Origin: an uncultured Porphyromonadaceae bacterium
GTDB taxonomy: Bacteria > Bacteroidota > Bacteroidia > Bacteroidales > Muribaculaceae
Direction: 5' to 3'
Length of the DNA: 6,417 bases
NCBI GenBank assembly: GCA_947178685.1
Contig: CAMWZE010000093.1
Coordinates: 1 to 6,417, forward strand
A program made the translations under genes and the position numbers. The notes below the pieces were generated by a model. That model made no database searches. It was given only the letters and a program-made list of their open reading frames with translations, and was not told the DNA's origin. Below, piece by piece: positions 1-5,814 of this stretch (its first letter is position 1; each line of letters starts with the position of its first letter).

Positions 1-273
1 TTTATACGCGTAGAATTTTAGCGAAATTAATAGCTCAATAATTAGGGTTATCATCAAATTTGGACAAACAAACCGCACCAACTAAGGCTATAAAATACCA
101 ATGGCCAAACAAAAATACTTTTGCTTGACCATTGATTATTAGTTGATTGTACGAAATTATCGCCTTAATACTCCTCTTCGTTGAAGAAGAGAATAGCTAT
201 TGAATTTCAACAGTTTAAACAAATAACACTAATTTTAAACAAGTATATTTGGAGATGAAACACAAATGAAGTA
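1..273. other. Non-coding AT-rich flank downstream of the RhuM-family gene
   Basis: I see no credible coding region here. The stretch holds the terminator-like hairpin at 97-136, a small hairpin (CTCTTC at 174-179 pairing with GAAGAG at 186-191 across a 6-base loop) and an adjoining 10-bp palindrome AATAGCTATT at 192-201. The last two have no T-run on either strand and no function I can assign. Confidence 0.5.
97..136 (-). terminator. Probable rho-independent terminator of the RhuM-family gene
   Basis: Two 18-base arms (97-114 and 119-136) flank a 4-base loop. Read as plus-strand RNA the helix has C-A mismatches at 105/128, 109/124 and 98/135. Read as minus-strand RNA the same positions become G-U pairs, giving an unbroken 18-bp stem followed by AUUUUAU. 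This strand asymmetry says the element works as minus-strand RNA, the direction of the gene that ends at 274. It lies about 140 bases past that stop and its U-run is interrupted, so termination efficiency is uncertain. Confidence 0.6.
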
Positions 274-1143
274 TTAGAGACCAGCTAACAGTTCCGAGCC
301 GGTCATCACCTCCATCTTGGAGAAGGCGAAAAGCTTCTTGCCGAGGTCTTTCAAGGATGCACCGATGTGGTACACATCCTCATCAATTATCAGGAAGCGG
401 TCGTGAGCCTTGGTGTATTTATGGAGCGTTACGCTGGGATACTGCTCGTTATGCTTTTCAACATCCTGACGCAACTGCTTTGAAATCTGACCGTCATAAA
501 TATCAACCGTTACTCCCGCATTTCGCTTTGACAACTGAACCAATACCGAATCGTCAATGTAATTGTCGATAACCACAATCCGACTCTTCGCTTGTCGGAT
601 AAGATCGGCCACAAGCACATATGCATCGAATATTTGACCATTGAAAAATACACCCTCTTTGGGCTGTATGGAGGAGCGAACAAAGAAATCCACCTTCTCA
701 TCAAGTTGGAGCAGATGACGGTCATGTTCCGACAATCTTCTGTCAATCCTATCTTCCAGTTGCATCAAACGCTGATTGATAGAATAGCCACGCAGAAGAT
801 ATTCTTTTAATATCTGATTCGCCCACCGACGAAACATTGTGGCATTCTTACTATTCACTCTATAGCCTACAGAGAGAATGGCATCAAGGTTATAAAATTG
901 AGTTTTATAAATTTTACCATCGGCGGCAGTATGTTCCAAAATGGAACGTACTGAATCTTCGTCCAATTCGCCGGATTTAAAAATGTTGGAGAGATGCTTC
1001 GTTATTGCAGGCCGCTTAGTTCCAAACAAATCGGCTATCTGCTGTTGCGTAAGCCACACAGTTTCCCGCTCCAATCGCACTTCCAATTTCAGTGCCTCAT
1101 CCGGCTGATAAAGTATGATTTCATTCGCGTGGTTCGTTTCCAT
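274..1143 (-). CDS. RhuM-family DNA-binding protein with PLD-like C-terminal domain
   Basis: The 289-residue product has the RhuM-family core at about residues 28-125: a WLTQQQIADLFGTKRPAITKHL helix-turn-helix (about 30-51), then the family signatures ADGKIYKTQFYNLDAI (74-89) and VGYRVNSKNATMFRRWA (92-108). A short charged helical linker (about 125-155) leads to a C-terminal half (about 164-289) that resembles one phospholipase D-like unit: FFNGQIFDAY, a hydrophobic strand at RIVVIDNYID (188-197), and HDRFLIID with His247, followed by GASLKD. The canonical PLD motif is HxKxxxxD; here it reads H-D-R-x4-D, so lysine is replaced by arginine and catalysis is doubtful. RhuM proteins are named from a Salmonella pathogenicity-island gene, and their molecular role is not settled. 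They are often found on genomic islands in Bacteroidales. The ATG at 1143 is taken because the family core begins soon after it and a TAAATTTG box lies just upstream. It is divergent from the operon. Confidence 0.85.
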   Translation of the reverse strand: METNHANEIILYQPDEALKLEVRLERETVWLTQQQIADLFGTKRPAITKHLSNIFKSGELDEDSVRSILEHTAADGKIYKTQFYNLDAILSVGYRVNSKNATMFRRWANQILKEYLLRGYSINQRLMQLEDRIDRRLSEHDRHLLQLDEKVDFFVRSSIQPKEGVFFNGQIFDAYVLVADLIRQAKSRIVVIDNYIDDSVLVQLSKRNAGVTVDIYDGQISKQLRQDVEKHNEQYPSVTLHKYTKAHDRFLIIDEDVYHIGASLKDLGKKLFAFSKMEVMTGSELLAGL

Positions 1144-1147
1144 GATA

Positions 1148-1177
1148 CAAATTTACTCATAAATTCTGATAGTCAGA
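1148..1177 (-). promoter_or_regulatory. Candidate promoter and operator of the RhuM-family gene
   Basis: On the minus strand TAAATTTG (1148-1155) matches the Bacteroidetes -7 consensus TAnnTTTG and sits only four bases before the ATG, implying a nearly leaderless transcript. The -33 element would be weak (TCTG at 1174-1177). An inverted repeat TCTGA-TAG-TCAGA (1165-1177) overlaps it and could be an operator. A second TAAATTTG occurs on the minus strand at 1201-1208 without a clear -33 partner. Confidence 0.4.
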
Positions 1178-1218
1178 TACATTTCTGTGCAAAATCAATT
1201 CAAATTTAGTCTTAGTTC

Positions 1219-1249
1219 TTGCTCATCTCAGGAAATTTCACTAATTTTG
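1219..1249 (+). promoter_or_regulatory. Bacteroidetes-type promoter of the structured RNA and possibly the operon
   Basis: TTG at 1219-1221 is followed after exactly 20 bases by TAATTTTG at 1242-1249, matching the Bacteroidetes pattern TTTG-N19-21-TAnnTTTG. Transcription would begin near 1252-1256, at the first base-paired segment of the RNA below. I found no comparably good plus-strand promoter between here and the first operon gene at 1622. Confidence 0.6.
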
Positions 1250-1251
1250 CG

Positions 1252-1566
1252 CTCGCAGACCGCACCGCAGAAGCCCGGTCATGGGCAACGCGGGAGGGTC
1301 GGCAGACATTTTGGAAGCGTTTACTCGACGCTCTTTCTTGGCAAACGGAAATCTGGTAAATTTCAATCACTGTCAGGAATGCAGCAAACAGTAGATGCCT
1401 TGTGGATATGTATATTCCGCCAGCAGCAGGCGCGTGAGCGTCGGTAGTTGGTGTATTTACACATATTCTGCGTGAGGCTTCTGCAAGTTTGCTCGTTCTA
1501 CAGTGATGGGCAATACCAGAGCCTCCGTTTGCGGAACGAGCAACAGTATGGCTCTCACGCTTTTTT
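1252..1566 (+). ncRNA. Structured non-coding RNA or long operon leader (family not identified)
   Basis: About 315 nt between a good promoter and a T-run, with no credible ORF and many complementary segments. (1) A 5' domain of nested stems: GACC 1258-1261 with GGTC 1297-1300, CCGC 1265-1268 with GCGG 1290-1293, GCCC 1273-1276 with GGGC 1283-1286. (2) A long-range 8-bp stem, CGACGCTC 1326-1333 with GAGCGTCG 1436-1443. (3) Inside it, ACTGT 1369-1373 with ACAGT 1388-1392, closing the loop CAGGAATGCAGCAA. (4) A small hairpin GTGTA-TT-TACAC at 1451-1462. (5) The 3' hairpin described separately. The CAGG...GCAGCA loop recalls SRP RNA helix 8, and the order 5' domain, long stem, tip also recalls SRP RNA. 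The usual GGAA tetraloop helix is missing, so I do not call it SRP RNA. A Bacteroidales 6S-type RNA is another candidate for the 3' part. It could be an independent RNA, a leader, or both. Confidence 0.55.
1470..1566 (+). terminator. Long bulged terminator-like hairpin upstream of the operon
   Basis: GCGTGAG at 1470-1476 pairs with CTCACGC at 1554-1560, extendable by GC/GC past a bulged T. An inner perfect 10-bp stem joins TTGCTCGTTC (1489-1498) to GAACGAGCAA (1534-1543), and CTG (1481-1483) can pair with CAG (1544-1546). Six T (1561-1566) follow the closing stem directly. The layout suits the 3' end of a stable RNA. It also suits a conditional terminator, since the operon starts only 55 bases later with no promoter of its own that I can see. 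Confidence 0.6.
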
Positions 1567-1621
1567 GTATAATTATCAAACCGCCGATGAGGAGAGTCCG
1601 GAGGCACCTGACATCTCAGCT

Positions 1622-2164
1622 ATGAAGAAAATTCTTCTTGCAATGGTAGTTATGCTCGCTACTTTCTCTTTCAGCGCTAACGCGCAGTCCGTGTCAGCAG
1701 ACTTTACGTCGCTTGACAAACTCGTGGAAAAACTCGCCAAGGCTTGCGTCAAGGCTCCCAACCCCTGTGGTGAGGGTGACATCGATGGCTTTGTAGAGGG
1801 CAACAAAACAGCCGCCCTCGGCGCAGTAGCATCCGCAGAACAACTTCACAACCTCTACTCCCGTCAAATCGGCGAGACCAAGGATGGCGTTCAGGATGTA
1901 ACGGTAACAAAACCCTCTCTCGAGGACTGGACCAATCTCGCCGCAACTATTGCAACTCAAACCGCTGGTATGGCGGAATTGGGTGTTTCTGGTAAAAAGG
2001 CCGCTGAAGCAGTGAAAAAAGCAGATAAAATGAAAGCCATCAAGCTTGCAAAGCCTGTAAAATGGGCCACTGACATCATGCCTGTTACTGGAGAAGCTCT
2101 TGCAGAAGAGGCTAAAGCCATTGATCAGATCATCAAGCTTCTTAAATCCGAGAACAATCTATGA
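1622..2164 (+). CDS. Small secreted helical protein, first gene of the CsgG-like operon
   Basis: I do not recognise this 180-residue protein. It begins with a clear Sec signal peptide (two lysines, hydrophobic stretch 4-18, likely cleavage after ANA at residue 21). The mature part is mostly Ala-, Lys- and Glu-rich and predicted helical, with an early segment holding two cysteines seven residues apart (Cys42 and Cys49, in ACVKAPNPCGEG) that could form a disulphide outside the cytoplasm. There is no transmembrane segment after the signal. The open frame runs back to 1448, but an ATG there would place the signal peptide at residue 59 and overlap the terminator hairpin, so 1622 is chosen. A purine-rich stretch lies upstream, but Bacteroidetes rarely rely on Shine-Dalgarno pairing. 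Its stop overlaps the next start as ATGA (2161-2164), implying translational coupling. Role: probably a periplasmic or surface partner of the downstream proteins (inference). Confidence 0.8.
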   Translation: MKKILLAMVVMLATFSFSANAQSVSADFTSLDKLVEKLAKACVKAPNPCGEGDIDGFVEGNKTAALGAVASAEQLHNLYSRQIGETKDGVQDVTVTKPSLEDWTNLAATIATQTAGMAELGVSGKKAAEAVKKADKMKAIKLAKPVKWATDIMPVTGEALAEEAKAIDQIIKLLKSENNL

Positions 2165-3000
2165 TTAAAGCGGTGAAATCCGTCTACATCAGTTTTATGA
2201 TTGCTGTGGGAGGTCTTACGGCCTTCCCACAACAATCTATTGATGCGAGACCAGTAGTGGGTGTGGCGGAATTCTCTTGTCAGGAAGATTCTCCCTATAC
2301 AGGACTTGTCACTGAGAAGGTTGTGGAGATGTTGACAAATACCAGACGTTTCAGGGTAGTTGATCGCACAAGTATTGATAAAATTCATTCTGAACTTGAG
2401 CTTCAGAAATCTGAAACATTCCTTGATAGTAAGAATCGAGTTGAACAAGACATTGCTGTCGCAGCCGAAAAGATGATTACCGGGCATATTGTCAAGATTC
2501 CGGTTTATCGCATGAAGAATCCCGATGGCTCTGTCAGAGGATTTAAAGCCAGCGTAGGTTTTGAAATGAAAGTAGTGGATGTGGCAACCGGATTAAGTAG
2601 TGAGGCAACGAGTTTTCAAGGCAAAGCCTCACAGGAATGTATGAGTCCGGAGGCCGCTGTCAATATGGCAATGCAATCGATACAGAATAAAATTGGAGAT
2701 TGGTTCCTCACGAACTTCCCAATTACCTGCTCAGTAAGTAGAATATTGGACAACAAGACGATTCTGGTGAACGCCGGTTCTGAGCAAGGAGTAAAGCCCG
2801 GTAATTCTCTTAAAGTAGAAGCCGTAGAAATGTTAGACGGGCATCCTTATCATAAAGTATTAGGAGAAATCAAAATCAAGACTGTCGCCGGGCCAAACTT
2901 TTCAGAATGTGAAGTTCCTAAGAAGATGATGGAACAGATTAAATCCTATTTCGACAATGCAGTGAAAATAATCTGCGAACTCAAACAATCCAAGAAATGA
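2161..3000 (+). CDS. CsgG-family envelope protein with FlgT-like C-terminal part
   Basis: 279 residues with an N-terminal signal sequence (hydrophobic 8-22). Residues 31-183 carry the CsgG-family pattern: a first strand PVVGVAEFSC, an amphipathic helix TGLVTEKVVEMLTN, then RRFRVVDRTSIDKIHSELELQ (62-82), a helix ending in ITGHIVKI and a strand-rich part FKASVGFEMKVVDVATG (128-144). Residues about 186-252 contain ILVNAGSEQGVKPGNSLKVE (201-220), the short beta motif seen in FlgT-like C-terminal regions. Escherichia coli CsgG is an outer-membrane lipoprotein that forms a nonameric curli-export channel. Here the signal region has no lipobox cysteine, so lipoprotein anchoring is not supported and pore formation is unproven. 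Cysteines 160, 190, 250 and 272 are also present. The start overlaps the upstream stop and the stop overlaps the next start (ATGA at 2997-3000), so it sits in the operon core. The family call is fairly firm; the function is inferred. Confidence 0.8.
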   Translation: MIKAVKSVYISFMIAVGGLTAFPQQSIDARPVVGVAEFSCQEDSPYTGLVTEKVVEMLTNTRRFRVVDRTSIDKIHSELELQKSETFLDSKNRVEQDIAVAAEKMITGHIVKIPVYRMKNPDGSVRGFKASVGFEMKVVDVATGLSSEATSFQGKASQECMSPEAAVNMAMQSIQNKIGDWFLTNFPITCSVSRILDNKTILVNAGSEQGVKPGNSLKVEAVEMLDGHPYHKVLGEIKIKTVAGPNFSECEVPKKMMEQIKSYFDNAVKIICELKQSKK

Positions 3001-3443
3001 AACGCTTTATCCTTCCAACAATCATATTCATCATCTTTGGATGCCTACACTCGTTTGCCCAGTATCAGGTAAACTGCATAAATACAAACGGAGAGACTAT
3101 GACATTCAGAGTCGTAGGATACGGAAAGAATGCAAAAGCGGCATCCCGGAATGCGGAACTTAATGTCATTAAAGCTTTAATGTTTGAAGGTGTCCCGAAT
3201 TCTCAGCAGCATATTCCTATGGTGCCGGAAACGGAATCTGTTGCCATTAGTAAATATGAGAAGCAGTTAAATCCATTTTTTAATGGACAATACCAGAGTG
3301 AAATTACTCGCTCTGTCATAGTGAGGAAATTTGGAAAGGATGCTAACAAACAGAAAAGTATCACTCTTGACGTAACCGTCAATATTGGAGCGTTAAGAAA
3401 TAAGCTTGAAAGAATCGGTGTCATTAGAAAATTTGGTCTATGA
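2997..3443 (+). CDS. Small secreted LPP20/FlgT-N-like protein
   Basis: 148 residues with a strongly hydrophobic N-terminus and probable signal-peptidase I cleavage after FAQ (residue 22). Cys16 in IFGC is a poor lipobox and lacks the acidic residues that often follow exported Bacteroidetes lipoprotein cysteines, so a soluble periplasmic product is more likely. Residues about 37-66 (FRVVGYGKNAKAASRNAELNVIKALMFEG) match the strand, Gly-x-Gly, then alanine-rich helix pattern of LPP20 and FlgT N-terminal domains. A later strand-rich part (about 103-137) ends in ITLDVTVNIGALRNKLERIG. FlgT joins an N-terminal domain like this to CsgG-like and C-terminal domains; here comparable pieces lie on adjacent genes, which suggests their products assemble together. 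It overlaps both neighbours by ATGA. The fold assignment is by pattern only and would need a profile search. Confidence 0.72.
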   Translation: MKRFILPTIIFIIFGCLHSFAQYQVNCINTNGETMTFRVVGYGKNAKAASRNAELNVIKALMFEGVPNSQQHIPMVPETESVAISKYEKQLNPFFNGQYQSEITRSVIVRKFGKDANKQKSITLDVTVNIGALRNKLERIGVIRKFGL

Positions 3444-4321
3444 AAACGTTAATTAATCTATTTTTACATATATTCATTCTCTTTGCTATCTTCACTCCCT
3501 TGCACGTTAAAGCAGAACAAGTGACCGTGCAGCCTAAAATTATGGTTGTACCATATGTAAAAGAGGGTGAGGATATTCGCACCGTATTAGAAGAGGACGC
3601 GGACAAACGTATTGTTCTTACAAAGGTAAAGGAAGCCTTTGATTCCAGAGGATTCACTACGGTTGATTTTTGGGGGAAATTGAAATCAGACTCAGTTCAG
3701 TCAGGTATGTCAGACGAACAGCAGTCCGACTTAAAATCCATGATTATCTCATCCTCCGGTGCGGATATATATGTTGATACTGAGATGGTGATTAATCGCT
3801 CAGCCTCCGGGAATGCAGTCAAAGTTATCATAACGGCTTATGATATAAGTACAGGCGGCTCGCTTTCTAACAAGGTCGGTGATAGCGGAAAATTTTACAC
3901 TGACGATTTCGGGCGACTTGGTTCCAAAGCAATCGAGAGTTGCGCAGACGACTTCCTAAATGTGATGCAGATAAAATTCAACGATATGGTTCAGAACGGA
4001 AAATCACTGAACATGACCATAGGATTTGAAGAAGGCTCACAGTACAACATGAATTCTGAAATTGGTGATGAGGGATTCACACTTGCTGATCTGATTGAAA
4101 TGTGGCTGGAAGAAAATGCTTTTCAAGGAAACTTCCATGTTCAAGGCACTACCGCAACCAAAATGATTGTTGATGATGTCAGAATACCTTTGAAAGACTC
4201 TAAGGGAAATAATTTCACAGTTGCGGCTTTTGGGCGTGAATTTGTAAAATTCGCCCGTAAATATGGATTTAAAATCACCCGTAATGTAGTCAACAATTCA
4301 CTAGTCATAACTATTTCATAA
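3440..4321 (+). CDS. Secreted two-domain protein of unknown function (possibly DUF6175)
   Basis: 293 residues with a signal peptide cleaved probably after VKA (residue 25). The first domain (about 32-182) opens with a strand KIMVVPYV. It continues with a helix containing RIVLTKVKEAFDSRGFTTVDF, a helix leading into SSSGADIYVDTEMVI, and a strand pair VKVIITAYDISTGGSLSNKVGDSG. That order (strand, helix, 'GA-x-Y-V' strand, then a strand ending in D-x-x-T-G) resembles CsgG and related envelope proteins. The second domain (about 188-293) has a helix TLADLIEMWLEENA, a strand and a later helix AAFGREFVKFARKYG before the C-terminal strand LVITIS. I recall a Bacteroidetes family, DUF6175, of this size and type, but I am not certain. 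It overlaps the previous gene by ATGA, and the next gene starts after a 1-base gap. It is probably periplasmic or outer-membrane associated; no catalytic motif is visible. Confidence 0.72.
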   Translation: MKTLINLFLHIFILFAIFTPLHVKAEQVTVQPKIMVVPYVKEGEDIRTVLEEDADKRIVLTKVKEAFDSRGFTTVDFWGKLKSDSVQSGMSDEQQSDLKSMIISSSGADIYVDTEMVINRSASGNAVKVIITAYDISTGGSLSNKVGDSGKFYTDDFGRLGSKAIESCADDFLNVMQIKFNDMVQNGKSLNMTIGFEEGSQYNMNSEIGDEGFTLADLIEMWLEENAFQGNFHVQGTTATKMIVDDVRIPLKDSKGNNFTVAAFGREFVKFARKYGFKITRNVVNNSLVITIS

Positions 4322-4322
4322 G

Positions 4323-5285
4323 ATGAAGAAAGAGTCCTATATACGGTATGTTTGGATCACCTTAATCCTTGTGATGGGTCTTGAACCCTCATTTGGGCAG
4401 GATTTACCAATCATCGCCGTTATTGACAATCGCTCCGTGGATGTGAGCCATATAGCCAAGAGCCTAGATGCTCGATTGAATACGGCACTCAAATCTGCCG
4501 GCATACACTCGGAAGGTGAAGAGGGCCTTTATTTGGTTGGAGAGCTGATTCCTATCTCTGAGGAAACGGTGGAAACGGGCATGAGAAAAATCAAAATCAA
4601 GAATTTTGAGCTCTCATTACGGCTTGAGCAACCCCACTTAAACCTACAGTTCGGTCAGACTGTCATCCCTTTAAAAGGTTCAGGACTTGATTCGACTAAA
4701 GCAGCAATGGACGCTATTCAGCATCTAAATCCCTCTGCATCCGGATTGCAGGAATTCATATCAGACGCGGTACAAAAAGCTCATAACTATTATGCTTCAC
4801 ACATTGACGCCATAATCGACAAGGCAAATATGCTCAGAAAATCCGGACAATATGATGAGGCTATCGCTCTATTATGGGCTTGTCCGAATAGTACGACCAT
4901 TCATCATCAAGTATATGAGGCACTTGAAAAAATCTATTCTGCAAAACAGAATTACGAGTGCTCAATGATAATGAAGCAAGCGGAGAGTGCCTATGCGCTG
5001 AAAAAGTATGATGAAATGAAACATCTTCTTGATTCAATAGATAGCGACAGTCCTTGTGCATCTAACGCCTCAGCGTTAGCAAAAAAGGCGGGAATAGAGA
5101 TTCGTAATGATGAAAAGGCCGCATTAGCACGTGAAGAACGAGAGAGAGCAAGAGCCTATACCGCCGCTGAAAAGGACAAACAACGAGAGTATAATCTTGA
5201 AAAGCAACGTATTTCTGCAATCTCTGAGATTGCCAAAGAGTATCTACGCAATCATCGCACCACATATCATTACTATGTATACTAA
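4323..5285 (+). CDS. Secreted protein with TPR-like helices and a charged coiled coil
   Basis: 320 residues, last gene of the operon, starting one base after the preceding stop (TAAGATG). A signal peptide (hydrophobic 9-20, probable cleavage after SFG at 25) precedes an N-terminal alpha/beta part: IIAVIDNRSVDVSHIAKSLDARLNTALKSAG, then YLVGELIPI and IKIKNFELSLRLE strands. The N-terminal part resembles the CsgG-like domains of its neighbours but is shorter. Around 160-250 come paired helices with TPR-like spacing (LRKSGQYDEAIALLWACP; ESAYALKKYDEMKHLLDSI). From about 258 to 305 there is a highly charged helix (EKAALAREERERARAYTAAE) that probably forms a coiled coil, and the protein ends in an unusual aromatic tail YHYYVY. 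TPR and coiled-coil parts suggest a protein-protein scaffold in the periplasm. I do not recognise the family. The final aromatic residue recalls outer-membrane targeting tails, but no barrel is seen. Confidence 0.75.
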   Translation: MKKESYIRYVWITLILVMGLEPSFGQDLPIIAVIDNRSVDVSHIAKSLDARLNTALKSAGIHSEGEEGLYLVGELIPISEETVETGMRKIKIKNFELSLRLEQPHLNLQFGQTVIPLKGSGLDSTKAAMDAIQHLNPSASGLQEFISDAVQKAHNYYASHIDAIIDKANMLRKSGQYDEAIALLWACPNSTTIHHQVYEALEKIYSAKQNYECSMIMKQAESAYALKKYDEMKHLLDSIDSDSPCASNASALAKKAGIEIRNDEKAALAREERERARAYTAAEKDKQREYNLEKQRISAISEIAKEYLRNHRTTYHYYVY

Positions 5286-5311
5286 GATTTCTTATATGCC
5301 TACACCACTTT

Positions 5312-5354
5312 CAATCCCCATTACGAAGGCTAGTAATTTTCATAATGGGGATTG
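5312..5354. terminator. Inverted repeat between convergent genes, possible bidirectional terminator
   Basis: CAATCCCCATTA (5312-5323) and TAATGGGGATTG (5343-5354) are perfect 12-bp inverted copies around a 19-base spacer. They lie between the operon stop (5285) and the stop of the minus-strand HTH gene (5357), which touches the right arm. Position suits a shared terminator, but neither side has a true T-run (CTTTAAAAG on plus, AAAGTGG on minus). It may act as a transcript-stabilising 3' hairpin or be a protein-binding site. Confidence 0.45.
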
Positions 5355-5356
5355 CT

Positions 5357-5644
5357 TTAAAAGTTACTGAGGAACGGGGCGAAGTGGCAGCGGGCGAGGA
5401 AGTTATCGACGTCGGCTTGGGTGTACCAGTATTTGTCTCCGTGACGGGAGTAGCCCAGGAGGCCGTTGTCGCGGAGGCGTTTCAGATAGCGATCTTTTAC
5501 GCCGAGGAGAGCCATCAGTGCTTTGTTGTCATAGATGCGGGCGTCATCTTCTGCGGGAAAGGAAAGAGCCTCGACTTTCTCGATGAGATAGAGAAGCATT
5601 GCGTGGAGTTGTGTGTCATGTTGAGGATTGTTTGCGTGAGTCAT
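5357..5644 (-). CDS. Small winged-helix DNA-binding protein (HTH_17/excisionase-like)
   Basis: 95 residues. A short N-terminal helix (LHAMLLYLIEKVEAL, 13-27) precedes a compact MerR/excisionase-type winged helix: first helix DNKALMALLGV (39-49), recognition helix KDRYLKRLRDNGLLG (50-64), wing YSRHGDKYWYTQADVDNFL (65-83), where the Tyr-Trp-Tyr and 'ADVDNFL' pattern is typical. Proteins of this build are common on Bacteroidales conjugative and mobilisable elements, near tyrosine recombinases, and act as regulators or directionality factors. No partner recombinase is inside the window. The ATG at 5644 gives the usual N-terminal helix; Met16 is an alternative but would cut into that helix. A Bacteroidetes-type promoter at 5932-5964 would give it a leader of roughly 280 bases carrying several palindromes, which are plausible autoregulatory sites (inference). 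Confidence 0.75.
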   Translation of the reverse strand: MTHANNPQHDTQLHAMLLYLIEKVEALSFPAEDDARIYDNKALMALLGVKDRYLKRLRDNGLLGYSRHGDKYWYTQADVDNFLARCHFAPFLSNF

Positions 5645-5675
5645 TCAGATTTGAGGAATGGTGTTGAAAATGGTC

Positions 5676-5688
5676 GGCAACATTTGCC
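5676..5688. repeat. Small hairpin in the leader of the HTH gene
   Basis: GGCAA (5676-5680) and TTGCC (5684-5688) form a 5-bp stem with a 3-base loop, about 30 bases upstream of the HTH gene start. It could affect translation initiation or be chance; I cannot tell. Confidence 0.3.
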
Positions 5689-5720
5689 ACAACGCCGGAA
5701 CAACTGTCGCGGTCGGTAAT

Positions 5721-5740
5721 ACATCCATCTATATGGATGT
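5721..5740. repeat. 8-bp inverted repeat upstream of the HTH gene
   Basis: ACATCCAT (5721-5728) and ATGGATGT (5733-5740) are perfect inverted copies around CTAT, 77 bases upstream of the HTH gene start and inside its presumed leader. Candidate operator or RNA hairpin. Confidence 0.45.
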
Positions 5741-5814
5741 GGGGATGTTACAATAGCTAATCACAGAAGTAATCAAGCATCGGAATATCTATCGGATCAA
5801 TCATAAATCCGTTT

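Noticed and set aside
1252..1566. tmRNA or RNase P RNA
   Set aside because: The tRNA-like 3' end and tag reading frame of tmRNA are absent, and the conserved GAGGAAAGTCC-type core of RNase P RNA is not present.
1212..1607. Minus-strand open frame of 131 codons across the structured RNA
   Set aside because: The composition looks like a shadow of the RNA gene (Arg-, Ser- and Ala-rich, no domain), it runs antisense to the promoter and terminator, and it has no start signals of its own.
1448..1621. Upstream extension of the first operon gene to an ATG at 1448
   Set aside because: It would bury the signal peptide at residue 59 and translate through the terminator-like hairpin; the extension has no domain pattern.
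2161..3000. True curli channel gene csgG
   Set aside because: The family resemblance is real, but the lipoprotein cysteine and all other csg genes are missing, so the gene symbol is not justified.
5311..5330. TCAATCCCCATTA resembles the end of some CRISPR repeats
   Set aside because: There is only one inverted pair, no direct repeat array with spacers and no cas gene; the hairpin explanation is simpler.
5345..5719. Plus-strand open frame of 124 codons
   Set aside because: It is the antisense shadow of the minus-strand HTH gene, whose product has a clear winged-helix pattern.
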